Below are positions 1-8,699 of a stretch of 64,000 nt of DNA, piece after piece. The notes beneath the pieces are model-generated. The model made no database searches, had not been told where the DNA came from, and was given only the letters and a program-made list of their open reading frames with translations. The stretch's first letter is position 1. Each line of letters starts with the position of its first letter. A program made the position numbers and the translations under genes. Origin of the DNA: JAAZDN01 sp964440875 (GTDB lineage: Bacteria > Bacillota_I > Bacilli_A > Erysipelotrichales > Erysipelotrichaceae); contig CAYTTS010000001.1 in assembly GCA_964440875.1 (NCBI GenBank), positions 17,001 to 81,000 of the forward strand, read 5' to 3'.

Positions 1-1
1 A

Positions 2-769
2 GCGACATTCAAATCGTTAGATAATATAATTAATGAGAAAATGGCCTTGGTTGAAAGACTTCCTAAAGATGGTGTTGCCATTTTAAATAAAGATAATAAA
101 TATATTAATGAATACAAGATTAAAAATCCTGTTAAAAGTATTTCCTATGGAATAAAAAATCAAGATGTAGACTACTTAGCATATGATATTAAATATAGTA
201 TTGAAGGATCATCATTTAAAGTTAAACATAATGATGAAGTATATGACTTTAAGACACGCCTTTTAGGTGAACATAACGTTCTTAATATACTAAGCGCAAT
301 TGCCCTTGGTAGAGAATTAAATATCGCTTGGGATAAGTTAATATTAGCTGTAAGTAAGGTTAAGTTTATTGAACACCGTCTTGAGTTAAAGAAAATCAAT
401 AATCGAACATTTATTGATAATGCCTTTAATTCAAATCCTGAAGGTGCCGCAATGTCATTAAAAGTACTATCATTAATGCCAAAAAACCGCTTTATTATTA
501 CCCCAGGTATGATTGATCTGGGTGTAATTCAAGAGGAAGAGAACCATAAGTTTGGCTTTAATATGAAGGATAAGGTTGACTATGTTCTTTTAGTTGGAAG
601 AAACCAAAGTGAACCAATCTATCGAGGTTTACTTGATAGTGGCTTTAATATGGATAATGTTGTCGTCTTTGATACTGTTAAAGAAGCATTATCTTATGTA
701 TATCAACATTCAAGTGAAAAAGATATAATCTTACTTGAAAATGATTTACCTGATGCATTTAACAATTAG
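2..769 (+). CDS. Mur ligase, MurF-like, C-terminal part (5' truncated by window edge)
   Basis: The reading frame is open from base 2, so the gene begins upstream of the window; the first Met codon seen (base 41) is internal. The visible 255 residues are the end of the central ATPase domain and the C-terminal Mur ligase domain. DNAFNSNPEGA matches the DNAYNANP-type motif of MurF. ITPGMIDLG followed by EEENHKFG is the variant seen in Firmicute MurF-like ligases. MurF adds D-Ala-D-Ala to UDP-MurNAc-tripeptide in the cytoplasm. Nearby ddl, which makes that dipeptide, fits. The N-terminal P-loop is not in view, so a related amide ligase of this subfamily remains possible. Confidence 0.8.
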   Translation, partial: ATFKSLDNIINEKMALVERLPKDGVAILNKDNKYINEYKIKNPVKSISYGIKNQDVDYLAYDIKYSIEGSSFKVKHNDEVYDFKTRLLGEHNVLNILSAIALGRELNIAWDKLILAVSKVKFIEHRLELKKINNRTFIDNAFNSNPEGAAMSLKVLSLMPKNRFIITPGMIDLGVIQEEENHKFGFNMKDKVDYVLLVGRNQSEPIYRGLLDSGFNMDNVVVFDTVKEALSYVYQHSSEKDIILLENDLPDAFNN

Positions 770-781
770 AAGGATGATCTT

Positions 782-1384
782 ATGACAATTGAACAGTTTA
801 TTACAAAAGTTTTAAGTGTTTCTAAAATAGGTTTAAAATATAGCACTGATAGTTATGCAATCGAGAATTATGAAGAATTAGAAAAGTTAAGTTTACAGAT
901 GTTAAATACTAACTTTAAAGATCCCATTGATGAGAGTATCTTTATTCGTGATATTTATCCAACTCCTAATGTTTCAGTTAGAGTTATGATAATTAACGAA
1001 GATGATGAAATCTTATTTGTAAAAGAAGCAGATGAGAAAAAATGGACAGTACCAGGTGGTTGGTGTGACCTCTTTTTATCATCAAAGGAAAATGCAATTA
1101 AGGAAGTTAGTGAAGAAGTTGGTCTCGATATAACAATTGAGCGTATGTTAGCGACATTTTTACGAGAGAAGTATCGTAATCCAAATACAAACCTTTCTGA
1201 TTATGTAACATATTATCTTGCGCGTGTTAAAAATGATGTTAAAATAAATATTGGCTTTGAAGTTTTAGATGCAAAGTTCTATAATATTAATGATTTGCCT
1301 GAGCTTGCGACTAAGGCAACTAAAGAAGAATTAATGATCGCATACAATGTATTAAAAAATAACTTAGATGTGTATTTCGATTAG
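782..1384 (+). CDS. Nudix hydrolase with N-terminal Nudix_hydro_N domain
   Basis: A 200-residue protein. Residues 1-60 resemble the helical N-terminal domain found on ADP-ribose-pyrophosphatase-like Nudix proteins. The Nudix box lies near residues 95-120 (PGGWCDL, then SKENAIKEVSEEVGLD), with the metal-binding KEVSEE core and Lys in place of the usual Arg. Such enzymes hydrolyse nucleoside diphosphates linked to another moiety; the exact substrate cannot be read from sequence. It sits 12 bp after the murF-like gene and 11 bp before ddl, with a good GAAGGATG ribosome site, so it is probably co-transcribed. Confidence 0.85.
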   Translation: MTIEQFITKVLSVSKIGLKYSTDSYAIENYEELEKLSLQMLNTNFKDPIDESIFIRDIYPTPNVSVRVMIINEDDEILFVKEADEKKWTVPGGWCDLFLSSKENAIKEVSEEVGLDITIERMLATFLREKYRNPNTNLSDYVTYYLARVKNDVKINIGFEVLDAKFYNINDLPELATKATKEELMIAYNVLKNNLDVYFD

Positions 1385-1395
1385 GAGGAAATAAA

Positions 1396-2571
1396 TTGAA
1401 AATTAATGTAGCAGTAATGTTTGGAGGAAGAAGTGTTGAACACGAGGTTAGTATCATTTCAGCATTACAAGCAATTGAAGCATTAGATAAAGATAAATAT
1501 AATGTACTACCTATTTATATTAGTAAAGAGAGTCAACTATATAGTGATGACTCACTACTTGATATAAATACTTATACAGACTTAGATGAACTTGTTAAAA
1601 AGATTGCGGCAGTCCATCTTTATAAAGATGGAAACAACGTTTATATGAGCCCAATTAAACAAAAACTATTTTCTAATAAGAAAGACTTAATAGATGTTGT
1701 TATACCGGTTATGCACGGAACAAACGGGGAAGATGGGGTATTACAAGGCTATCTAGAAATGTTAGAAGTACCATTTTCAGGTAGTGATACAACAGCATCA
1801 GCTATTGGTCAAGATAAGGTAATTATGAAGCATGTATTTGAAAACTCATATATTCCGATTGTAGACTGGTTTTGGCTATACTCATTTGACTTAGATAATA
1901 ATGAAGATAAGTATATTAAGCAAGCACAGGAATTAGGTTATCCAGTAGTTATAAAACCAGCTAATTTAGGTTCATCAATTGGTATTAGTATCGTTGATAA
2001 TGATGAAGATTTTATTAATGCTGTTAAACTTGCTAGTGAGTTTGATCCGAAAATTGTTGTTGAAAAGGGAGTTGCCAACTTACGCGAAATTAACTGTTCT
2101 GTTTTAGGAGATATATATAGTAATGATGTCTCAGTAATTGAAGAAGTTGGAAGTGAAGACTTCTTATCATTTGATGATAAATACTTAAGTAATGCTAAAG
2201 GTAGCAAGTCACAAGGAATGGCAAGTACAAAACGTGATATTCCGGCAAACTTAGATAAAGATATTGAAGACCGTGTTTATGCATTATCTAAAGAAGTAGT
2301 TAAAGTACTAAACTCATCAGGAGTATGTCGTATCGACTTCATGCTAAATGATGAGACAAAAGAATTATATGTTAATGAAATTAACTCAATGCCAGGATCA
2401 CTTGCATTTTATTTATGGAGTGAAAAAGATGTTTCATTCAATGAAATTATGGACAATCTTGTTAAACAGGCAATTGATCGTGAGCGAAGAAATAGTCAAA
2501 TGACATTTACTTACAAATCAAATATTTTAAGTAATTATGCAGGTGGCGCAAAAGGGAAATTAAAAATATAG
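1396..2571 (+). CDS. ddl: D-alanine--D-alanine ligase
   Basis: ATP-grasp ligase that makes D-Ala-D-Ala for cell-wall precursors. Visible landmarks are MFGGRSVEHEVS at the N-terminus, VMHGTNGEDGVLQG, the ATP-grasp segment YPVVIKPANLGSSIGIS, and the end motif CRIDFMLN...VNEINSMPGS. The omega-loop region has DDKY, the Lys-Tyr pair typical of D-Ala-D-Ala (not D-Ala-D-Lac) ligases. At 391 residues it is longer than most; an extra segment after the catalytic core ends in a Gly/Lys-rich tail. The start is TTG, placed 9 nt after TAGGAGGA. It is adjacent to the murF-like ligase that uses its product. Confidence 0.95.
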   Translation: MKINVAVMFGGRSVEHEVSIISALQAIEALDKDKYNVLPIYISKESQLYSDDSLLDINTYTDLDELVKKIAAVHLYKDGNNVYMSPIKQKLFSNKKDLIDVVIPVMHGTNGEDGVLQGYLEMLEVPFSGSDTTASAIGQDKVIMKHVFENSYIPIVDWFWLYSFDLDNNEDKYIKQAQELGYPVVIKPANLGSSIGISIVDNDEDFINAVKLASEFDPKIVVEKGVANLREINCSVLGDIYSNDVSVIEEVGSEDFLSFDDKYLSNAKGSKSQGMASTKRDIPANLDKDIEDRVYALSKEVVKVLNSSGVCRIDFMLNDETKELYVNEINSMPGSLAFYLWSEKDVSFNEIMDNLVKQAIDRERRNSQMTFTYKSNILSNYAGGAKGKLKI

Positions 2572-2576
2572 AAATC

Positions 2577-2600
2577 AGGTATGAGTAATCATACCTTTCA
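2577..2600 (+). terminator. weak hairpin after ddl
   Basis: AGGTATGA and TCATACCT form an 8-bp stem with loop GTAA. Only a short T/C run follows, so termination is probably partial and the GNAT gene may be read through. Confidence 0.4.
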
Positions 2601-2614
2601 AATGGAGTAGGCAT

Positions 2615-3079
2615 ATGTTTAGAATAGCAAAAGAAGAAGATACAAAATTAATTTTAGAGTTTATATATAAACTAGCGGAGCATGAAGGTCGTACTGATAT
2701 GGTATTTGCGACAGAAGAAACATTAAGAAAATGGATTTTTGATAAGCAGGTTGGAAATGTAATCTTTCTAATGAAAGATGGTAAAGAGATTGGAATGGCA
2801 ATATACTATTTCACTTTCTCAACGTTTAAATCAAGACCAAGTTTATATATTGAAGATCTATTTGTTGATAGTGAATACCGTGGTGGTGGCTATGGTAAAA
2901 AGATTATTAACCATTTAGCAAAAATCAGTTTAGAAAATGATTGTCGTAATATGAAGTGGACATGTTTAAAGAGTAATGAGTCCAGCATTAAATTTTATGA
3001 TAATTTGAATGCTGAATACGATAAAATTAATTTAAACTATAGTTTAGGTGAAGAAGAGTTAAATAATTTAGTAAGTTAA
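2615..3079 (+). CDS. GNAT-family N-acetyltransferase
   Basis: A compact 154-residue GNAT fold. The acetyl-CoA pyrophosphate loop is EYRGGGYGKK near residue 90, preceded by the strand LYIEDLFVD; the C-terminal SSIKFYDNLNAE is typical of the family. The overall pattern resembles the spermidine/spermine-acetyltransferase-like group (acts on small amines), but the acceptor cannot be assigned. It is followed by a clear terminator. Confidence 0.85.
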   Translation: MFRIAKEEDTKLILEFIYKLAEHEGRTDMVFATEETLRKWIFDKQVGNVIFLMKDGKEIGMAIYYFTFSTFKSRPSLYIEDLFVDSEYRGGGYGKKIINHLAKISLENDCRNMKWTCLKSNESSIKFYDNLNAEYDKINLNYSLGEEELNNLVS

Positions 3080-3104
3080 GACGCAAGTATAGTAGCGTCT
3101 TTTT
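3080..3104 (+). terminator. Rho-independent terminator after GNAT gene
   Basis: GACGC and GCGTC pair around a 10-nt loop and run into TTTTT. It ends the murF-ddl-GNAT unit. Confidence 0.65.
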
Positions 3105-3135
3105 AAATAGTGTATACTTAACTAAGGTGATAAAT

Positions 3136-4374
3136 GTGAAAGATACTTTATGGACAAAGAATTTTACATTAATGTTTTTAGGAAATGTTATTAGTGCCCT
3201 TGGTGGAGTTGGCTTAAATGTTGCGATTGGAGTTATTATCTTCGATCAAACAAATTCAACGATATTAAGTAGTATTTTTACGGCAGCACTATCTTTACCA
3301 CATTTACTTCTACCATTATTTGTGGGGGCTGTGGTGGATAAAAATAATCCACTTAAGCTATTATTAAAAAATGAAACACTACTATTATTTATTTATGGTA
3401 TTGCTTTTTCAATTACTTATTTTTATGGATTTAACTATATTGTCTATTTAGTTCTTTTCTCAATTATATCTTCACTTAATGTAATTAGTGAAGTATCTGG
3501 TCAAAGTATTACCGCACAACTTATGGACGTTAAGTTTATGTCTCAAGGCTATTCAATAATGTCGACTATTTATCCACTATGTTCTGTAGTTGTTGCGCCA
3601 ATATCATTAATCATTTATAAAAATTATGGTATTTCCGCAATACTTTTAATTTATATAATCTTATCAATCATTGATTTATTATTGGAATCAAGAATTGATC
3701 ATAATTTTAAGTTTAATAAAGATAAGAAGAATAGTTTTAAAGAGACTATAAACGATATGAAGGAAGGCTTAGTTTATATAAATAATTATAAACAAATTAA
3801 GGTTGTCTTTATTTTCTTTACCTTTGTGACAATTGCTAATGGAGTCAGTTTACTTACTTATCCATACTTTGCAAATAGTTCACACTTAACATTAGAAAAT
3901 TACGCACTTTTAATGTCTGTTAACTCACTTGGCTATATGTTTGGTGGCTTCTTCCATTACTTTGTTGAAATAGCTAAAAAACACCGCTTCACTGCGGCAA
4001 TAACAATCTATATGATATTTGTTGTCTTTGATGGAACCTTTTTATTAATGCCGTTTTCAACAATGTTAGTGATGAAGTTTATCTTAGGTTTATGTGGTAT
4101 GAACTCAGCTAATATAAGAAATACAGCTGTTCAGGCAAGTGTTGACAATGCTTATCGTGGTAAGGTCAATGGTGTCTTTGGTATGCTGATGGGCTTTGCT
4201 AATATCGTTGGTAGTTTGCTCTATGGCTTTTTAGGTCAATACATAGCTATTCCACTACTATTTTTTATTACTCAAAGTTTATACTTCTTCGTTGTTCTTA
4301 TCTTAATGAATAAGTCATTTGATATTAAGGGATTCTATAACTTAGAGTATAGTAAAGTTAGTGATGATAATTAA
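3136..4374 (+). CDS. MFS transporter, MFS_3/MefA-like exporter
   Basis: A 412-residue membrane protein with about 12 hydrophobic helices and the central cytoplasmic loop near residue 195 (rich in Lys/Asp). The N-terminal FLGNVISALGGVGLNVAIG and the loop VGAVVDKNN match the MFS group that includes macrolide-efflux and enterobactin-export permeases. The substrate is unknown. The GTG at 3136 is chosen because AAGGTGA lies 5-6 nt upstream; the GTG at 3127 overlaps that ribosome site. A TATACT box at 3113-3118 could be its own -10. Confidence 0.8.
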   Translation: MKDTLWTKNFTLMFLGNVISALGGVGLNVAIGVIIFDQTNSTILSSIFTAALSLPHLLLPLFVGAVVDKNNPLKLLLKNETLLLFIYGIAFSITYFYGFNYIVYLVLFSIISSLNVISEVSGQSITAQLMDVKFMSQGYSIMSTIYPLCSVVVAPISLIIYKNYGISAILLIYIILSIIDLLLESRIDHNFKFNKDKKNSFKETINDMKEGLVYINNYKQIKVVFIFFTFVTIANGVSLLTYPYFANSSHLTLENYALLMSVNSLGYMFGGFFHYFVEIAKKHRFTAAITIYMIFVVFDGTFLLMPFSTMLVMKFILGLCGMNSANIRNTAVQASVDNAYRGKVNGVFGMLMGFANIVGSLLYGFLGQYIAIPLLFFITQSLYFFVVLILMNKSFDIKGFYNLEYSKVSDDN

Positions 4375-4398
4375 AAAAGTTGGATTTCTCCAACTTTT
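4375..4398. terminator. Bidirectional terminator between convergent genes
   Basis: A perfect 10-bp stem AAAAGTTGGA / TCCAACTTTT with loop TTTC. A-tract and T-tract on either side allow use in both directions. Confidence 0.85.
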
Positions 4399-4406
4399 AA
4401 TTTGAT

Positions 4407-4931
4407 TTATTTTCGACGATTATTATTTTTATCATCAATTGATTTAACGATTCGATCCTCTAAAAACTTTAAGCCTTTAGTTGGGATGAAGTAACTATTA
4501 CCATTAAATAGGAAGACCTCTGTTGAAAGACCAGGTCTTTTTAATTTAAAGTTTTTAACACTGTTATATCTAAAGAAATCAGTATTGTGGAAGATTCCTT
4601 GGTCATTATAATAAGTAGTATAAATAATTACTGTTCTTAGCATGTCTGTAGCTGAGGTAACTACAATAACGGCAAATACAAGTAACCATGATACATAGTT
4701 CTCATATAAGTCACGGTTAATATAAAATACGATAAACGCAGATACTGATACAGTGAATGCAAGTGCATATATAGCTAGTATCCAGTGTCCCGTAAACATT
4801 TTCTTAAAGTCACCACGATGATTAATATCCTCTAATGCCTTTCTATGATCAATAAACATATTAACTCTATTTACTACCATATATCCCATAAGTAGTACGG
4901 TCATTGCGAAAATTATTAGATTCATATCCAT
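4407..4931 (-). CDS. Small membrane protein of unknown function
   Basis: I do not recognise this family. The 174-residue protein has three hydrophobic segments (about residues 3-20, 48-68 and 80-100) and a soluble C-terminal half with a beta-rich, PH-like look (YYNDQGIFHNTDFF, FLFNGNSYFIPTKG), ending in KSIDDKNNNRRK. ATG at 4931 is used because GAAAGGAG lies 9 nt upstream; a TTG further up overlaps that site. It is divergent from the SIS gene at 5043. Confidence 0.6.
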   Translation of the reverse strand: MDMNLIIFAMTVLLMGYMVVNRVNMFIDHRKALEDINHRGDFKKMFTGHWILAIYALAFTVSVSAFIVFYINRDLYENYVSWLLVFAVIVVTSATDMLRTVIIYTTYYNDQGIFHNTDFFRYNSVKNFKLKRPGLSTEVFLFNGNSYFIPTKGLKFLEDRIVKSIDDKNNNRRK

Positions 4932-4956
4932 CTCTATCACTCCTTTCAAAATTATA

Positions 4957-4973
4957 TCACAAAAATTATGTGA
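4957..4973. promoter_or_regulatory. Inverted repeat in divergent intergenic region
   Basis: TCACA and TGTGA flank a 7-bp spacer; TTATGTGA recurs as a direct copy at 5001-5008, beside the -10 of the SIS gene. It could be an operator, but the binding protein is not identifiable. Confidence 0.3.
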
Positions 4974-5005
4974 AAACTAAATAAATAGATATCTTTAATT
5001 TTATG

Positions 5006-5014
5006 TGATAAAAT
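5006..5014 (+). promoter_or_regulatory. Extended -10 promoter of SIS gene 5043
   Basis: TGATAAAAT is an extended -10 (TG-N-TAAAAT), 28 nt before the start codon. No good -35 is seen. Confidence 0.45.
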
Positions 5015-5042
5015 ACTAATGTAAATTGAGGGAGGCATTACT

Positions 5043-5777
5043 ATGCTAAGAGATAGATTTTATAATGCAGTGGATGAATTATTTGAGGAAATTAAGGAAA
5101 GCCAAGATAAGTCGATAAGCGATGCAGCTAAGATTTGTACAGAAGCAATTGCAAGCGGTCACACGATACACTTGTATGATACAGGTCATATTATTGACTC
5201 GGAATTATTTAACCGTGCTGGTGGATTTAACTTACTACGTCAGTTTAAGTATAATTTAAATTTAACATCAACAGCTAGAGTTCAAAGTGAACATGAAGCT
5301 AATAAAGATCGTGATATGGAAGGCTTCGCTAAGTATGCACTTAAGAGTGCCAACATATATGCAGGCGATGTTTTATTCATTGGATCAGTATCAGGTATTT
5401 CATTTAACGTTGTTGACTTAGCGGTAGCAGCTAAAGAGATGGGTATTAAAGTAATTGCTATTACAGCTGTTTCATACTCAAAAGAGTTAGAATCACTACA
5501 CCCAAGTAATAAAAAATTATTTGAAGTTAATGATGTCTTAATAGACAACTGTGCACCATTTGGTGATGGTATGTTAGATGTTGAAGGAATTAAACAACCA
5601 TTTATTCCAGCATCAGGATTATCAGCAGCATTTATCATGTGGGCAATTATGAGTGATACTTTAGAAAATCTATTAGAATTAGGCTTAACTCCAGGTATTT
5701 TAGGTAGTGTAAACTTTCCACCTAACGTTCAATACAATATTGACTTAGAAGAACTTTACAAAGAAAAAGGACTATAG
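5043..5777 (+). CDS. SIS-domain protein (sugar isomerase-like, UPF0309-type)
   Basis: A 244-residue single SIS fold (SIS_2 type) that normally binds phosphosugars. The first sugar-phosphate loop is degenerate (IHLYDTGHIIDSE, where paralogs at 14640 and 15377 have FG[ST]GHS). The second loop is LFIGSVSGISFNVVDLAVAAK, and the ESLHPSNKKLFE / DNCAPFGDGML segment is shared with the paralogs at 14640 and 15377. It probably heads a small operon with the next two genes. Function is likely in sugar-phosphate metabolism; the exact substrate is unknown. Confidence 0.75.
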   Translation: MLRDRFYNAVDELFEEIKESQDKSISDAAKICTEAIASGHTIHLYDTGHIIDSELFNRAGGFNLLRQFKYNLNLTSTARVQSEHEANKDRDMEGFAKYALKSANIYAGDVLFIGSVSGISFNVVDLAVAAKEMGIKVIAITAVSYSKELESLHPSNKKLFEVNDVLIDNCAPFGDGMLDVEGIKQPFIPASGLSAAFIMWAIMSDTLENLLELGLTPGILGSVNFPPNVQYNIDLEELYKEKGL

Positions 5778-5779
5778 TA

Positions 5780-6277
5780 ATGAGTAAGGATGACATTAGA
5801 GTTGTTGATATTAATGATATACCTGAGTCGAAATTATTAAAGAGTTTTGACAATCGTCAAAATAGAACATTTATTATTCCGATTATCATTGGCGTATTAA
5901 TGTTATTTGGTCAACTCTTATTAAAAATATTTGGACTTTTCTTTATCGCCTTTTCATTATTTGTCGCATTTAGGTTTAAAAAGAAAGAAATAGCACGTGT
6001 CTATGAAGATTATATTATTTCATTTGAGGATGATCGTACGATTTTAATTCGCTGGGATGATATTAAATCTTGGGATTTAAGATTAAGCTCAACTGCGGAA
6101 GATCAAATATTAATTGAAACAAAAGATGATTTAAACTACACAATAGATATGTTTGGTATTTCTAAGGTTGCGGTATATTTTAGAAAATTTGCTTTTGATA
6201 AGAATGCACAGGAGATTTATAAACAAGAACAGAATGCCCGTGGTTCTTCATTAAAATTATTTAAGAAAGGAAAATAA
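5780..6277 (+). CDS. Membrane protein with C-terminal PH-like domain, unknown function
   Basis: A 165-residue protein with two adjacent hydrophobic helices at about residues 30-65. A cytoplasmic beta-rich tail follows (VYEDYIISFEDDRTILIRWDDIKSW ... LIETKD) that looks like the YcxB/bacterial-PH pattern. It begins 3 bp after the SIS gene and ends 3 bp before the next gene, so the three are translationally linked. No function can be assigned. Confidence 0.6.
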   Translation: MSKDDIRVVDINDIPESKLLKSFDNRQNRTFIIPIIIGVLMLFGQLLLKIFGLFFIAFSLFVAFRFKKKEIARVYEDYIISFEDDRTILIRWDDIKSWDLRLSSTAEDQILIETKDDLNYTIDMFGISKVAVYFRKFAFDKNAQEIYKQEQNARGSSLKLFKKGK

Positions 6278-6279
6278 TT

Positions 6280-7206
6280 ATGACATTTGATGAATTAGTA
6301 ATTAAGTATGGAGTTATTGGGGGTATTAGATATAGTGAACCCGATAAGGTAAACTTCTTAAATAATATTGGTAAAGATTTTCAAAGTTTAGGCTATGAAG
6401 TTAAAATACTAAGAAAAGATTATAAACGCTTTTCAGGTATTAACTGTTATATAGGTGATGTTGCTAATGCTAAAAATTTAGTAATAGCAAACTATGATAC
6501 TTGTAAAGACTCATTTAATCCTGACTATAAGTATTTACCATTTAATCGTAAGTTAAGTGAACGTGAATTAAATGAGAAGTCTAAAGAACGTGCGATTAAG
6601 ATAATTTTACTTGGGGCAGTAATAATGTTTTTAGGAACAATGTACATCCCATTTAATGAAGCAGTGCGAAGAATCTTCGTTTTAGTTATTACAGTATTAA
6701 TGACAGGGATGGCATATATCTTTTTAAAGGGAGCACCAAGTAAGGTAAGTGCAAACCTAAATACATCTGGTGTTTTAGCTTTATTAGAATTAGCTAAAGA
6801 TAAACCAAAGGATACGGCGTTTATTTTAACAGATCGTTTCTTTGTAGATAATCTTGGTGATTTAATGGTGAGAGAAGCTTTACCTAAGACAATTGATAGT
6901 AAAAAGGTTATCTATCTTTCGGCAATTGGTAATGGTGAGCATACTGTCTTAGCGTATAAAGAAGGTAACTTAAAGTTTGCAAAGGATATTGCTAAAGCTA
7001 ATAGAGATCTTGATTTATTTGCGTTAGATGAGAATGGTTTATTTAACAATCCACTTCATTACTATGATAATGCCGTAATGATAACAGTGGCAGATAAGTT
7101 TAATGATTTATATGAAATATCTAATGTTGCAAGCGATGAAGACGTTAAAATATCAGAAGATACATTTAATTCGGTTGTAAATTTGGTTAAAAATTATTTG
7201 AAATAA
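6280..7206 (+). CDS. Membrane protein with degenerate M28-peptidase-like fold
   Basis: A 308-residue protein with two hydrophobic helices near residues 105-150 inserted into a soluble domain. The layout LVIANYDTC ... NTSGVLALLELAK ... DTAFILTDRFF parallels the M28 aminopeptidase pattern (GAHYDT, DNASGVAALLELA, FVFFDGEE). The zinc-binding His/Asp/Glu positions are replaced, so it is probably not an active peptidase. The M28 relation is my inference from motif spacing. It closes the SIS gene cluster just before the PTS promoter. Confidence 0.5.
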   Translation: MTFDELVIKYGVIGGIRYSEPDKVNFLNNIGKDFQSLGYEVKILRKDYKRFSGINCYIGDVANAKNLVIANYDTCKDSFNPDYKYLPFNRKLSERELNEKSKERAIKIILLGAVIMFLGTMYIPFNEAVRRIFVLVITVLMTGMAYIFLKGAPSKVSANLNTSGVLALLELAKDKPKDTAFILTDRFFVDNLGDLMVREALPKTIDSKKVIYLSAIGNGEHTVLAYKEGNLKFAKDIAKANRDLDLFALDENGLFNNPLHYYDNAVMITVADKFNDLYEISNVASDEDVKISEDTFNSVVNLVKNYLK

Positions 7207-7270
7207 GCCTTTGAAACGGGGTTTTAGTAAATTTTACCAAAATTTTACTTAACAAATAAGTTATAAATAC

Positions 7271-7299
7271 TTTACACATTAAAACTGGAGTGCTATAAT
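7271..7299 (+). promoter_or_regulatory. Sigma-A promoter of the mannose-family PTS operon
   Basis: TTTACA, 17-bp spacer, TATAAT; the start codon of IIB lies 52 bp downstream, leaving room for an operator. Confidence 0.8.
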
Positions 7300-7307
7300 T
7301 TAGTTAG

Positions 7308-7322
7308 TGTAAACGCTTTACA
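7308..7322 (+). promoter_or_regulatory. Cre-like / LacI-family operator at PTS transcription start
   Basis: TGTAAACGCTTTACA is a perfect 15-bp palindrome just downstream of the -10. It matches the CcpA cre consensus at most positions but has an odd (CGC) centre, so another LacI-family regulator is also possible. A second partial site AAACGTTT follows at once. Binding here would block transcription. Confidence 0.65.
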
Positions 7323-7350
7323 AACGTTTCATTTATTGAGGAGGATTATT

Positions 7351-7845
7351 ATGAAGGTAGTAAATATCAGAATTGACGAAAGGTTAATTCACGGACAAGT
7401 TGCAGCTTATTGGACAAGAAACTTAAATGCGAACCGTATTTTAGTAATTGACAATTATGCAGCAAAAGATCAAATTCAAAAAATGGCTTTAAAAATGGCG
7501 ACACCAGGTGGTGTTAAGTTATCTATCTTAACGGTAGAAACGGCAGCAAAAAATTTAATTGAAGAAAAATATGTTGGAGACAATGTATTTGTAATAGTCA
7601 GAAATCCGAAAACATTAGTTGACGTATACAACGCAGGATATCATATGGATGTCGTAAACGTTGGAAACATGTCTTCAAAATTCGGAAGCGTACAAGTCAG
7701 ACGTTCAGTTGGAGTAACTAAAGAAGACGTTGAGCAATTTAAGATTTTAATTTCTCACGGCGTTAAACTAACTGCACAGATGATTCCAGATGATGAAATT
7801 GTTGATTTTATTCCTATAATCGAGAAAGACGATTTATTCGAGTAA
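7351..7845 (+). CDS. PTS mannose/fructose/sorbose-family IIB component
   Basis: A 164-residue IIB protein. The N-terminal RIDERLIHGQVAAYWT contains the phosphorylated His (H15), and the length is as usual. It passes phosphate from IIA to the sugar entering through IIC-IID. The ATG at 7351 follows GAGGAGG by 7 nt; a TTG upstream at 7336 only extends into the ribosome site. It is the first gene of the operon IIB-IIC-IID-(terminator)-IIA. With nagA in the same run, an amino sugar is the likely substrate, though this is inference. Confidence 0.93.
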   Translation: MKVVNIRIDERLIHGQVAAYWTRNLNANRILVIDNYAAKDQIQKMALKMATPGGVKLSILTVETAAKNLIEEKYVGDNVFVIVRNPKTLVDVYNAGYHMDVVNVGNMSSKFGSVQVRRSVGVTKEDVEQFKILISHGVKLTAQMIPDDEIVDFIPIIEKDDLFE

Positions 7846-7889
7846 AATTAGTAATTTAATAGATTTGAAAAAAAAGGGAGGTATTATTG

Positions 7890-8699
7890 ATGAATGAATT
7901 GAATATTCTTCAAATTCTGATCCTAACGATTTACTCAGGAATTGCGCAAGTCGACGGTTTATCATTTAACGTTGGACTTAACGGAATTATCCAAACGGGT
8001 GTTGTTACAGGATTAGTTGTAGGTAGACCAGAACTAGGATTAGTTGTTGGTGGTACTTTACAATCATATGCACTAGGGATTGGTACATATGGTGGAGCTT
8101 CTATTCCTAACTGGACTTCAGCAGCAATGCTAGTTACAGCATTAGGAACAGACACGGCAAGTGCGGAGACACTAATTCCATTAATTGGGGTGCCGCTGGC
8201 GACGTTAGGTGTTCAGTTTGATATCTTAGGGAGAATGTCAAATACATTATTCCAAAGAAAAGCTGACAACTATGTAGAAGTAGGAGATTTAGCAGGAATT
8301 GCAAGAATGAACACTATGGGAACTATTCCTTGGGGTCTTTCAAGAGCTATTCCAATGTTCGTTGCATTATACTTTGGAGCACCAGCTGTTGAAGCTGTAA
8401 CTAATTGGATCGCAACTTATGTACCTTGGTTAACTGGTGGATTTGCTATCGCAGGTAGATTATTACCAGGTCTAGGGTTCACGATCTTATTAAAATACTT
8501 ACCACTTAAGAGACACTTTAGCTGGTTAATTATTGGATTTGTATTAGCTGCTTACGTAAACATTCCTATATTAGGAATCTCATTAGTTGGTCTTGCAGCA
8601 GCATTAGTTGTATACCGTCAAAATCTTGAAGCATCAACTGTAGTTGTAGCTGGCGGGACATCTGTTGACTTAGGAGGAGATGACGAATATGACGAATAG
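7890..8699 (+). CDS. PTS mannose-family IIC component
   Basis: A 269-residue polytopic membrane protein of the EII-Sor family. GLNGIIQTGVVTGLVVGRPELGLVVGGTLQ and YGGASIPNWTSAAML are typical IIC pieces. It forms the sugar channel together with IID. The ATG at 7890 is preceded by AGGGAGG at good spacing (a TTG lies directly before it). The C-terminus overlaps IID by 11 nt. Confidence 0.93.
   Translation: MNELNILQILILTIYSGIAQVDGLSFNVGLNGIIQTGVVTGLVVGRPELGLVVGGTLQSYALGIGTYGGASIPNWTSAAMLVTALGTDTASAETLIPLIGVPLATLGVQFDILGRMSNTLFQRKADNYVEVGDLAGIARMNTMGTIPWGLSRAIPMFVALYFGAPAVEAVTNWIATYVPWLTGGFAIAGRLLPGLGFTILLKYLPLKRHFSWLIIGFVLAAYVNIPILGISLVGLAAALVVYRQNLEASTVVVAGGTSVDLGGDDEYDE

Noticed and set aside
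1396..2571. Van-type D-Ala-D-Lac ligase
   Set aside because: The Lys-Tyr pair in the omega loop and the mur-gene context indicate a normal Ddl.
4957..4973. Rex-type redox operator
   Set aside because: Rex sites are TTGTGA-N6-TCACAA; here the arms are in reverse order (TCACA...TGTGA).
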